A stretch of DNA of 64,000 nucleotides. Source: Lacticaseibacillus daqingensis. Lineage in GTDB: Bacteria; Bacillota; Bacilli; Lactobacillales; Lactobacillaceae. The position numbers and the translations under genes are program-made. The notes below the pieces were generated by a model, which worked only from the letters and a program-made list of their open reading frames with translations, was not told the DNA's origin and made no database searches. Location of the stretch: assembly GCF_003946115.1 (NCBI RefSeq), contig NZ_RHOH01000011.1, positions 1 through 64,000 of the forward strand. Direction: 5' to 3'. Below, piece after piece: positions 16,424-24,881 of this stretch (positions are counted from its first letter, which is position 1; every line of letters begins with the position of its first letter).

Positions 16424-16604
16424 CGCCGATAAACTACAACTTGTAGGTTGCGCACTTCAATGTATCAGTTTATATTTACCTCTTGTAATATTCATCTGCC
16501 AGAATGTTCTGGTTGCAACTAAGCTGGCTGGGTTGCGAGGTAAGGCGCGCACTTGTCCCGAACGCTTAATACTGGGAAGGTTGGGTGACAAGGTTTCTGC
16601 GTCG

Positions 16605-16800
16605 CTTACTGCTTTCCGGTCTTCGTTGAGCTGCGTGGCGCAAAGCAACGCAGACGTGTCCAGCTACGAACTGGCACTCGGGCCTAAGTTCAGGCCCAAG
16701 CACCAGTCCTTGCTCTGCCTGTTCGAACGCAGTGAGTTACAGGCAGACATGCGTTAGAAAGGCTAGCCAGTCTGCTAAGCCCGCTTTGCTTCGCTCTGGT
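16605..16800 (+). repeat. Mosaic intergenic repeat, copy 2
   Basis: CTTTCCGGTCTTCG, CGCAAAGCAACGCAGACGTG, hairpin GGGCC-TAAGTTCA-GGCCC (about 16682-16699), GTTCGAACGCAGTGAG, CAGACATGCGTTAGAAAGGC, CTGCTAAGCCCGCTTTGC and the end CTCTGGT. Here the end abuts the ribosome site of the following tetR-type gene rather than a stop codon. Confidence 0.7.
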
Positions 16801-16815
16801 AAGAAAGGAGTCACC

Positions 16816-17403
16816 ATGGTCAAACACCGTAACCTCGATCACGAGAAGATCCTGACCGCCGCCCGCGCCATCGCCTGCGAGGATGGGTTTCAACAGCTCA
16901 CCTTTCAGACCTTGGCCAAGCGGCTCGGGATCCGCTCGCAGTCGCTTTATAACTACTATGACAACATCGACGGCGTGATCGAAGCGATGGGGACGGACTT
17001 CATGAGCGCGCTGTACGCGCAGCTGATCGAAGCGTCCACCGGCTTGGCCGGTCGCGACGTCCTGGCCGCCTACGCAGAGAACGCGCATGCGTTTTTCCAG
17101 TCACACGGCGCGCTGGTGCAGCTCTTCTACTACGTGCACCACTACCCGGAAAAAAGTCCGTTCGTCCAGGCCACCGGGAAGGTCATTCAGCTTTTGAAGC
17201 GGCTGATCAGCCACGTTCACCTCGCCCACATGTCGCATGAGGCTTATGTGCAGGCGCTGATCTCCAGCGTCCTCGGCTTTTCCGTGCTCGAGGTAATGGG
17301 CTTCTTGCCCCCTGACCCCGACCAGGCTGATTCTTACGCCCAGCTGGTTCAGTTGTATCTTAATGAAGTAGTCGCCGATCCGACCCCGGTGTCGGCAGTC
17401 TAA
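16816..17403 (+). CDS. TetR/AcrR-family transcriptional regulator
   Basis: A 195-residue regulator. The N-terminal helix-turn-helix is LTFQTLAKRLGIRSQSLYNYYDNIDGVI (about residues 25-55); the C-terminal ligand domain resembles TetR_C_33/WHG-type domains. ATG 16816 follows AAAGGAG. It sits 18 bases upstream of a YhgE/Pip membrane protein gene and most likely regulates that two-gene operon. The repeat immediately upstream ends at the ribosome site, so the promoter must lie inside the repeat or further left. Confidence 0.9.
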   Translation: MVKHRNLDHEKILTAARAIACEDGFQQLTFQTLAKRLGIRSQSLYNYYDNIDGVIEAMGTDFMSALYAQLIEASTGLAGRDVLAAYAENAHAFFQSHGALVQLFYYVHHYPEKSPFVQATGKVIQLLKRLISHVHLAHMSHEAYVQALISSVLGFSVLEVMGFLPPDPDQADSYAQLVQLYLNEVVADPTPVSAV

Positions 17404-17421
17404 AGGAGTGTTTTAGAGTCT

Positions 17422-19950
17422 ATGATCAAAGATGAGTTCGGCTTCATCAAAAAGAACAAACTGATCATGTTGTCCGTTATGGTCATCATGATCATCCCCT
17501 TCCTCTACTGTGTCTTCTTCCTAAAGTCCGTGTGGGACCCTTACGGCGACACGCAGGCACTGCCCGTCGCCGTGGTCAACAACGACCACGCCGTGCAGTA
17601 TCAGGGCAAGACGCTTGATGTCGGGGATCAAACCGTCAAGAAGCTCAAGAAGAATCACGAGCTCGGCTGGCGGTTCGTGACCGCCAAGCAGGCCGCGAAG
17701 GGGTTGAAGGACAACAAGTACTACACAGTTGTCACGATTCCTTCGAACTTCTCCAAAAATGCGGCCACACTGTTGGACGAAAACCCGAAGAAAATGCAGC
17801 TGACGTACAAGACCAACGACTCCCTGAACTATTTGAGCCAGGTCATCTCCGGCATCGGCGTTGACAAGCTCGACAAGGAGATCCGCGCCAACGTCACCAA
17901 CGCTTACGCCAGTGCGATTTTCGACCAGATCAAAACGGTCGGCAAGGGCTTCAAGGAAGCGGCCAGCGGCGCCACCCAGCTCAATGAAGGCACCGTCAAG
18001 CTGGACGATGGCATCGACACCTACACGGTCGGCGTCTCCAAGGTGCACGACGGGATCCAGACCATGAGCCTGAAGGTCAGCCCGCTGACAAGCCAGATGA
18101 ACCAAGCGGCGGCTGGGGCCACTAAGCTGAGCAACGGCTTGACCACTTACACCAACGGGGTTGGAACGCTTGCTAACGGCATCAACACCATGGCTACCAG
18201 CGTTGCCCCGATGGGTGCCAAGGTACCGCAACTCGTTGATGGCATTGGTAAGTACACAGCGGGCACCGAGCAATTGGGCGCCGGCCTGACCGAATTCCAA
18301 ACGAAAACGGCGACTCTTCCTGAACGGACGAAGGCACTTCAACAAGGCGTCGTCGACTACACAGGGGGGGTTGGTCAACTTTCCGGTTACCTTGATCAGC
18401 TCAACCAGAACGTTAGTGCCATGCCAGCCAGTGTTGACGAGCTCAAAGCCGGTGCAGACACCCTGGCCACGAATGCGGATAAGGTCGAAAGCGCCCTCAA
18501 GGAACTGAAGAGCATTGCGACCGCGAACCAAACCGCGTTTGATGCGGATTATGCGGCTACAATTCAGGCGTTGAATGAGGCAGGTGTTACACCCGATAGC
18601 GCCGCTTATCAAGCCGTTGTGACACTGCACACGAACCAAACAGACCGCAATAAAGCCGAACTTAAAACACTGAACAGTATCAGTCTCAATCGCATTATCC
18701 TAAACACCGCCGCGAAAAAGATTCAGGCTGGGGTCAACGATAAACTGGTTCCAAAAACAACCGAGCTCACTGCCGCAGTTGCCAAGATTAGTGACGGTGC
18801 CAGTCAGCTCAATGAAAAGAGCCCAGAGCTAACCAATGGGGTCAACGAACTGGTTGCTAAGGTCCCCGAAATCATCACTGCGATACAACAGCTCAACAAC
18901 GGTGCAAACCAGCTGAATGCGAAGAACGCCGAACTGAATGCCGGCGTGCAAACGTTAGGTAGCAGCGTGCCAACCTTACTTGCTGGCGTTCAGCAGCTAC
19001 AAAACGGGGGCCAACAGCTCACCGCTAACAGTAGCGCCCTCACGAGTGGCAGCAACGAACTCGCCACCAAACTGACCGCCGGTGCCGCTCAGCTGCCACA
19101 GCTGACGGACGGCGTGGCTAAGCTCCTCGATGGCACTACGCAGTTGACCAACAATAGCGGTCAGCTGACCGATGGCATCGGCCAGCTCAACGATGGCTCC
19201 AAGCTCTTAGCCAAAGAGCTGAAGTCCGGCGCCAAGCAGGTCAACGGCATCAACCTGACCGATAAGACCGCCGACATGATGGCCGCACCGACGAAGGTCA
19301 ACCACACCTTCTTCAGCAAGGTCGCTAACTACGGCCACGCGCTGGCCCCTTACGTGCTGTCCCTTGCGCTTTACGTTGGCGCACTGGTCTTCAACTTCGC
19401 CTACCCGATCCGCAAGGTTTCGCGTGAAGATGGCACCGCAACGCAGTGGTTCGCATCCAAGGTGGTCTTGGGTGGCCTGGTCGCCACCGGCATGGCACTG
19501 ATCGAAGCCACATTGATCATGGCTTTTGGCATGACCGTGCAGCACGTTGGGCTGTTCTACCTGTTCGCTTGGCTGTTCGCCATGGCGTCCATGTATCTGG
19601 TCATGTTCCTGTCCATGTGGCTGGATAACCCCGGTCGCTTCGTTGCGATGGTGCTGCTGATGCTGCAACTCGGCGGTGCTGGTGGGACGTTCCCGATGGA
19701 AATCACCAACGGGTTCTACAACGCCATCCACCCATTCCTGCCAATGAGCTACTCCATCATGGGCTTCCGTCAGGCCCTGACCAGCGGGATCGCCAGTGGC
19801 ACCGTCAACGGCGCCATCGGGTTCCTGCTCGGCGTCATCGTTGTCTCACTTGCCCTGCTTTGGGTCGTGATGCAATGGCTGCAAAAGAAGCACCTGATGG
19901 GTGTTTCACAGCTTGATGACAACCAGAAGCTTCAGGCAGTTGAAAAGTAA
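17422..19950 (+). CDS. YhgE/Pip-family membrane protein
   Basis: An 842-residue protein with an N-terminal transmembrane helix (about residues 15-36), a very long external segment (40-640) and about five to six C-terminal transmembrane helices of the ABC-2 type (640-820). The external part is full of roughly heptad/11-mer repeats of the form G-x-x-Q-L-x-x-G, consistent with extended coiled coils. The family includes the phage-infection protein Pip and EsaA-like proteins of type VII secretion. Function here is unknown. It is co-transcribed with the TetR gene. Confidence 0.88.
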   Translation: MIKDEFGFIKKNKLIMLSVMVIMIIPFLYCVFFLKSVWDPYGDTQALPVAVVNNDHAVQYQGKTLDVGDQTVKKLKKNHELGWRFVTAKQAAKGLKDNKYYTVVTIPSNFSKNAATLLDENPKKMQLTYKTNDSLNYLSQVISGIGVDKLDKEIRANVTNAYASAIFDQIKTVGKGFKEAASGATQLNEGTVKLDDGIDTYTVGVSKVHDGIQTMSLKVSPLTSQMNQAAAGATKLSNGLTTYTNGVGTLANGINTMATSVAPMGAKVPQLVDGIGKYTAGTEQLGAGLTEFQTKTATLPERTKALQQGVVDYTGGVGQLSGYLDQLNQNVSAMPASVDELKAGADTLATNADKVESALKELKSIATANQTAFDADYAATIQALNEAGVTPDSAAYQAVVTLHTNQTDRNKAELKTLNSISLNRIILNTAAKKIQAGVNDKLVPKTTELTAAVAKISDGASQLNEKSPELTNGVNELVAKVPEIITAIQQLNNGANQLNAKNAELNAGVQTLGSSVPTLLAGVQQLQNGGQQLTANSSALTSGSNELATKLTAGAAQLPQLTDGVAKLLDGTTQLTNNSGQLTDGIGQLNDGSKLLAKELKSGAKQVNGINLTDKTADMMAAPTKVNHTFFSKVANYGHALAPYVLSLALYVGALVFNFAYPIRKVSREDGTATQWFASKVVLGGLVATGMALIEATLIMAFGMTVQHVGLFYLFAWLFAMASMYLVMFLSMWLDNPGRFVAMVLLMLQLGGAGGTFPMEITNGFYNAIHPFLPMSYSIMGFRQALTSGIASGTVNGAIGFLLGVIVVSLALLWVVMQWLQKKHLMGVSQLDDNQKLQAVEK

Positions 19951-19962
19951 CGAAGATATCTG

Positions 19963-20003
19963 AAAACCCGCTGATTGCGTCCAATGCAATCGGCGGGTTT
20001 TTT
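19963..20003 (+). terminator. Terminator of the tetR-yhgE operon
   Basis: AAAACCCGCTGATTG pairs with CAATCGGCGGGTTTT (one mismatch) and continues into TTTT. Confidence 0.85.
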
Positions 20004-20340
20004 ATTGGCCTTGTCAGTGTATCGCTACCTTTAGGTCGAAGCGAGAATCAGGCTTCACGTGTCTCGTTTCCGCGGATACGGCAGAAAGTTAGTCGCTCTG
20101 TTTGAATCTATCACATCCTAATATCGTCCATAAGCATTTCAACACAACATGAATCATCAATGATGGCCTCGAATTTACATGCTTTTAGCATTGTATTTTG
20201 AAAATAATGCGTTGTTTTCGGGGTCTATCGTGCCATGGAAGCATAGGCATGCAGTTTACTTCCAAAAATCTGACAACAACTTGAACTGCCAGGAAAATGT
20301 AAGCGATGTTACACTGACGAAGGAAGGATGAGATTAGCCC
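20004..20340 (+). promoter_or_regulatory. Upstream region of the ascorbate-type PTS cluster with cre-like palindrome
   Basis: No gene is seen. TGTAAGCGATGTTACA at 20298-20313 is a palindromic cre-like site. No consensus promoter is evident nearby (weak CTGACA near 20270), as expected if transcription needs the PRD activator encoded first in the operon. Confidence 0.4.
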
Positions 20341-22278
20341 ATGAATGAACGCGCAAAGATTCTACTTGAAATGATCCTTGCCCGAGAAACGATTACTCAG
20401 CAAGAAGCCGCTATCTACTTTGGTATTTCGGAGCGTACGATCCGAATTACGCTAGATGAGATCGACGCCTTCTTGATGGCTAATCATCTACCGGCGCTAC
20501 AAAAACAAACGAAGACCTACTGGCAATACAACGGTGACTCTGATGCAGTCCGGCGTGTACTCGCTTTAACGAGCAAAAAAAACGCAGCCGATTTTTGGCT
20601 AGAACCGGAATACCGACTTCACCTGACCTATTGCCAGATTTTATCAGCAACCAACCGAGTAACGATTGAACAGTTAGAGAAAATTGGTCAAACAAGCCGT
20701 TCAACTGTGAATAACGACATTCGCAAGTTACGTGTGAGCTTGGCAGAAAACGGACTCCGACTCGAGGTCGATCCACGTGCTGGATTCATGGTTGTTGGTG
20801 ACGAAGCGACACTTCGTATGCGTTACGTAACGGCGTGTGCATATTTACGGCGGTACTCTGCTTCCACCCCACTATTCGATGAAGCCAAGCAAGAGCTACT
20901 TCGTTACTGTGTCGAGCAACTTGAGCAGGGCCAGCGTCGTGAGCTGACCTACGAATCCTTCCTACAATGCTTTGACTATCTCGCAATTACCGTCTGGCGG
21001 TTAAATCAGGGACACGCCCTAAATGGAGATACACCAAGACAACTGCCACGTCCGTTACAGCTTCTGGAACCAGTCTTTGCGCTAAAGTTCACGGATAGCG
21101 AGGTTACTGCGATCCAGGCAACGATTCGTCAGGCCCACCTCCTAAAAGATGAGCTGATCGATCGCGGATTGAATCTAACGTTAGATCTACTCGCAAGTGA
21201 ATTTGCACTATACATGAGCCATACCCTGCAAATTGCATTCTTACAATCATCAACCTTCCTTAAAAATTTAACCATGCACCTTCAAACCGTTATTAATCAG
21301 CATCAGATTCCCACCGCATCTCCCTTGTCAGCCGAGATGATGGCCAGTATTCAACGTCAATATGCGTCAACCTACACCGCGGTCCGCGAAGCCGTGGCTG
21401 CTATCCCCGCGTTAGCGGAACTAGGCTTCGGTCGCGAAGAAGATTTATGTCTCCTGACCGTTCACGTGGTATCGGGCGTTGAGCAAGCTCGCGCAGATGT
21501 GGAAAAACGACTCAAGGTATTGCTGGTATGTCACCTCGGAGTCGGAACATCACAACTTCTAAGGCTACGACTGAGTGGTGTGTTCAAGTTTCAGGCTCAG
21601 ATTGCTTCAGCTAAGGATGTTGAAAATGCGGTCCCGGATGCGCCGAATTACGATCTGGTGCTGTCGACGGTGCCACTGCATGATACCTCATTGACGTATA
21701 TCAAAGTATCACCCTACATTTCCGCGCCAGAGCTCACTCGACTGGGTGGGCAAATCAATCACGTGATTGACCGGCGCTTAAAAGAAAACTATCAGAACTT
21801 AGAAGAGGAGTCGCGAAGTCCAGTGCTAAAAGAATTGCTTACCCCACGTACGATTAAAACAGATGTTGCGGCAGCCGACTGGGAAGACGCGATCCGCAAG
21901 GCTGGTCAAATCATGGTCGATGCAAACATTATCCAGCCAAGTTACATTCAGCAGATGATTGACGGCGTCCGGGAATTCGGCCCCTATATTGTGATTCTAC
22001 CAGGCGTTGCACTCGCACATGCCAGCGCGACTGACGGCGTTAATCGCATCGGTATGAGCTTAATTACGCTGGCTTCCGACGTTAAGTTTGGTCACAAATC
22101 AAATGACCCCGTGCACACGGTCATCTGTCTGGCAACAGTTGACCACGATACGCACCTGCGGGCGCTGTCAGAACTGGTCACCCTGCTTAACGACGAGACT
22201 TTCCAAGCCAGTCTCTCTGCCAGTGATAAAGACAGCATCGTTCAATCTATCCAGACTCTTAATCAATCGGAGGATTAA
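20341..22278 (+). CDS. PRD-containing transcriptional activator with EIIB and EIIA domains
   Basis: A 645-residue BglG/MtlR-type regulator: HTH (residues 1-60, QQEAAIYFGISERTIRITLDEI), second HTH (about 95-140), PRD-like helical region (180-385), EIIB-like domain with Cys in VCHLGVGTSQ (about 397) and EIIA type 2 domain with the active His in LPGVALAHASA (about 557). Such proteins turn on PTS operons when phosphorylation state signals substrate. It begins the operon and is followed by a SIS protein, EIIB and EIIC two bases to overlapping. Cys and His are both present, so the sensory phosphorylation sites look intact. Confidence 0.9.
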   Translation: MNERAKILLEMILARETITQQEAAIYFGISERTIRITLDEIDAFLMANHLPALQKQTKTYWQYNGDSDAVRRVLALTSKKNAADFWLEPEYRLHLTYCQILSATNRVTIEQLEKIGQTSRSTVNNDIRKLRVSLAENGLRLEVDPRAGFMVVGDEATLRMRYVTACAYLRRYSASTPLFDEAKQELLRYCVEQLEQGQRRELTYESFLQCFDYLAITVWRLNQGHALNGDTPRQLPRPLQLLEPVFALKFTDSEVTAIQATIRQAHLLKDELIDRGLNLTLDLLASEFALYMSHTLQIAFLQSSTFLKNLTMHLQTVINQHQIPTASPLSAEMMASIQRQYASTYTAVREAVAAIPALAELGFGREEDLCLLTVHVVSGVEQARADVEKRLKVLLVCHLGVGTSQLLRLRLSGVFKFQAQIASAKDVENAVPDAPNYDLVLSTVPLHDTSLTYIKVSPYISAPELTRLGGQINHVIDRRLKENYQNLEEESRSPVLKELLTPRTIKTDVAAADWEDAIRKAGQIMVDANIIQPSYIQQMIDGVREFGPYIVILPGVALAHASATDGVNRIGMSLITLASDVKFGHKSNDPVHTVICLATVDHDTHLRALSELVTLLNDETFQASLSASDKDSIVQSIQTLNQSED

Positions 22279-22279
22279 C

Positions 22280-23014
22280 ATGAAAAATAATGAGTTTTAT
22301 GAAATCGTTAGCGAACAAATGGCACGTCAAAATACGAATACGGCTAAAAGTGTTGATGAAGCCGCCCACTATTGTGCCGAATCTGTTTCAAAAGGGCGCG
22401 TGATTCACGTCTTCGGGACGGGTCACTCGCAGATGTTTGCGATGGAAGTCTTCTATCGCGCAGGCGGGTTGGTTCCGGTCAATGCACTGCTATCCCCTCA
22501 TTACGCCTTACAGCCTCGCGCTAAACTCAGCACATTGCAGGAACGCGTCGAAGGTTTCTCTGATCAGTACTTTGAATTGGAGAATCCGGATCCAGCCGAC
22601 ACGCTGATTATCGTCTCCATCTCCGGACGCAACGCGGCATCTGTTGACATGGCACTTAAAGCTAAGGCGATCGGTTGCAAAGTAATCGCGTTGACCTCAC
22701 TGGCGTTTGCTGAAGGGGTATCCAGTCGCCACTCCTCAGGGAAGATGCTTAAAGATATCGCCGATGTCGTCATTGATATCGCTTGCGAAAAAGGCGATGC
22801 AGCGCTGAGTATGCCAGGGCTTGCGCCAAAATTCTGTGGCACGTCTACTGTCCTTGGCATGTTGGCAATGGAATCTATTATCGCTCGAACGGTTGAACTG
22901 ATTGTCGAATCTGGCCAAACACCGCCAATCTATGTTAGTTCAAACCTCGATGAAGGTGATGAAATCAACGCTGCATACATCAAACAATATAGCCCGCTGA
23001 TCACCAACCTGTAG
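22280..23014 (+). CDS. SIS-domain sugar isomerase-like protein
   Basis: A 244-residue single SIS domain protein. The phosphosugar loop is HVFGTGHSQMFAMEVFYRAGG near residue 40, followed by IIVSISGRNAASVDMALKAK. It resembles the UPF0309 group of sugar-phosphate binding proteins; reaction unknown. ATG 22280 follows GGAGG, one base after the stop of the PRD regulator. Position between the regulator and an ascorbate-type EIIB/EIIC suggests it acts on the phosphosugar imported by that PTS, possibly an aminosugar or a deglycation substrate. Confidence 0.85.
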   Translation: MKNNEFYEIVSEQMARQNTNTAKSVDEAAHYCAESVSKGRVIHVFGTGHSQMFAMEVFYRAGGLVPVNALLSPHYALQPRAKLSTLQERVEGFSDQYFELENPDPADTLIIVSISGRNAASVDMALKAKAIGCKVIALTSLAFAEGVSSRHSSGKMLKDIADVVIDIACEKGDAALSMPGLAPKFCGTSTVLGMLAMESIIARTVELIVESGQTPPIYVSSNLDEGDEINAAYIKQYSPLITNL

Positions 23015-23026
23015 GAGATGCTAAAA

Positions 23027-23305
23027 ATGAAAATTATGACAGTGTGTGGCATGGGTGTTGGTACAAGTCTGATGCTCAAAATGACCGTTGAATCCGCGCT
23101 TGCCAAGCTTGGTAGATCTGCAGAAGTGCAGCACTGGGACCTTGGTACGGTTGCCGGCCAAGAGCATGACTTCATCGTGACCTCAGATGAATTCAAAGAT
23201 AATTTTCGAGATGATCCAAACGTTGTATTCATTACCAACATCATGGACGTCAATGAAGTACAGACCAAACTTTCGACGTACTTTGCCGAGCGAGGTGATC
23301 AATAA
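23027..23305 (+). CDS. PTS ascorbate-family EIIB component
   Basis: A 92-residue EIIB with the P-loop Cys in MTVCGMGVGTSLMLKM (about residue 6), homologous to UlaB/SgaB. The second ATG (23027) is chosen because TAGGAG lies nine bases upstream; the first ATG (23018) directly touches that site. Its stop overlaps the EIIC start (TAATG). No separate EIIA gene occurs in the cluster, so EIIB may be phosphorylated by the EIIA domain of the PRD regulator or by an EIIA encoded elsewhere. Confidence 0.9.
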   Translation: MKIMTVCGMGVGTSLMLKMTVESALAKLGRSAEVQHWDLGTVAGQEHDFIVTSDEFKDNFRDDPNVVFITNIMDVNEVQTKLSTYFAERGDQ

Positions 23306-24672
23306 TGCTAGACTTCTTGCTTCAAATCGTGCAGACCCCGGCCATTATTCTCGGCTTGATCGCAATGATTGGCTTGTTGCTACAGCGCAAGTCATTCGGT
23401 GCCGTGTTCTCCGGAACAGTCAAAACAGCGGTCGGCATGTTGATTGTCGGGGCTGGTTCAACATTGATTGTGACTGAGGTGACCCCCTTCTCAACCGTCT
23501 TTTCCGAAGTGTTTCACCTTAACGGTTTTGCAACAAGCTCGGAAGCCGTTGTTGGTGCCTTGCAGACAAACGTCAAGGCAATCGCGGCAACTTCAGCATT
23601 AATCATGGGACTTGGGTTCGTGATCAATCTTCTGGCTGCGCGATTCACGCCGTTGAAGTACATCTTCTTGACGGGTCACATGATGTGGATCCTCTCCATT
23701 GTGATCGCTAGTGGACTGGTCATGGGCGGCTTTTCAAACAACATGACCGTTGTAATCGGGGCATTGCTTCAAGGAATGATCACCTCGATCTTGCCTTCGA
23801 TTGCACAACCATCGGTCGAAAAGGTGACTAAGACGAGCATGTTCGGAATGGGGCACTTAACCACGTTCGGCACCGTCTTGGCTGGGTATATTGGCGGAGC
23901 CTTAGGTAATAAGGATAACGACGCGGAAGACATCAAACTTCCCGCCTATCTGAGTTTTTTCAAAGATACGGCAATGTCAGTATCAATCGTGATGGGGGTC
24001 TTCTATCTCATCTTATTCATTATCGCGGGACCGGATGCGGTCAAGTCACAAACCGCGGGCCAAAACTATTTAGTTTTTGCCCTGCTTAAGGCAATGGGCT
24101 TTACAGCCGGCATCCTTGTCCTGTTACAGGGGATTCGGTTGTTCCTCGGAGAAATTGTCCCGGCGTTCAAAGGGATCTCCGACAAGCTTGTCCCCGGTGC
24201 ATTGCCCGCCTTGGACGTGCCAGTGCTCTTCGGGTTTGCACCTAATGCGTTGATGATCGGTTTCTTGTCCGGTATCATTGGCATGCTCCTAGGTATGGTA
24301 ACAAGTGGTGCAGTGTTCGGGATGGTCCCACTAATCTCGATTATCGGGTCGTTCTTCACCGGTGGGGTCGCAGGTATCTTTGGTAACGCTCGCGGTGGCC
24401 GGCGTGGCGCCGCCATTGCGGGTACGGTATACGGCTTCTTACTGATATTCTCTTCGGCGCTGTTTGCACGTTTGGTCAACTTAACGCAATATGGCGTCAA
24501 AGGCGTCGGTTATGACTGCACGGATGCCGTAGTGGTCGGCCTGTTACTGAAGAACCCTTGGATTGGCATCGGCATAACGGTTGCCGCCTTCGTTCTGATG
24601 TGCGTCATTGAAGTGAGACGTAAGGCTGCCGCCCCTACTGAAGCGGCAACGTCACCTGCAGATACTAAGTAA
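23305..24672 (+). CDS. PTS ascorbate-family EIIC component (UlaA/SgaT-like)
   Basis: A 455-residue permease with about eleven transmembrane segments, beginning LDFLLQIVQTPAIILGLIAMIGLLLQRKS as in UlaA proteins. Conserved GHMMWILS and GNARGGRRGAAIAGTVYG segments are present. It translocates and, with EIIB, phosphorylates its substrate. No UlaD/E/F enzymes accompany it, and a SIS protein is present, so ascorbate itself is doubtful as substrate. Translationally coupled to EIIB; a terminator follows. Confidence 0.92.
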   Translation: MLDFLLQIVQTPAIILGLIAMIGLLLQRKSFGAVFSGTVKTAVGMLIVGAGSTLIVTEVTPFSTVFSEVFHLNGFATSSEAVVGALQTNVKAIAATSALIMGLGFVINLLAARFTPLKYIFLTGHMMWILSIVIASGLVMGGFSNNMTVVIGALLQGMITSILPSIAQPSVEKVTKTSMFGMGHLTTFGTVLAGYIGGALGNKDNDAEDIKLPAYLSFFKDTAMSVSIVMGVFYLILFIIAGPDAVKSQTAGQNYLVFALLKAMGFTAGILVLLQGIRLFLGEIVPAFKGISDKLVPGALPALDVPVLFGFAPNALMIGFLSGIIGMLLGMVTSGAVFGMVPLISIIGSFFTGGVAGIFGNARGGRRGAAIAGTVYGFLLIFSSALFARLVNLTQYGVKGVGYDCTDAVVVGLLLKNPWIGIGITVAAFVLMCVIEVRRKAAAPTEAATSPADTK

Positions 24673-24720
24673 AGCTGACCCATAGCAACTCATCTGCTAA
24701 TAGTTCATCACTCCCCTATC

Positions 24721-24756
24721 AAGGCGTTGCAGTGTACCAGACTGTAGCGCCTTTTT
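24721..24756 (+). terminator. Terminator of the ascorbate-type PTS operon
   Basis: AAGGCG..GCAGT and ACTG..GCGCCTT form a stem followed by TTTTTAATT. Confidence 0.75.
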
Positions 24757-24881
24757 AATTCTCATGAAGTCGCCAAGTTTCGCGATTCGATTAGCTCATC
24801 GTTACGCTTTTAGGCGCTTCTAAGCCACTGATCATCGCTAAAAACTACCAGTCTTATTCGTCATCTGGTACTCTCTTAATT

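Noticed and set aside
20750-21475. CACGTG cores at about 20774 and 21465 as further parS sites
   Set aside because: They lie inside the PRD gene and lack the flanking TGTT/AACA arms.
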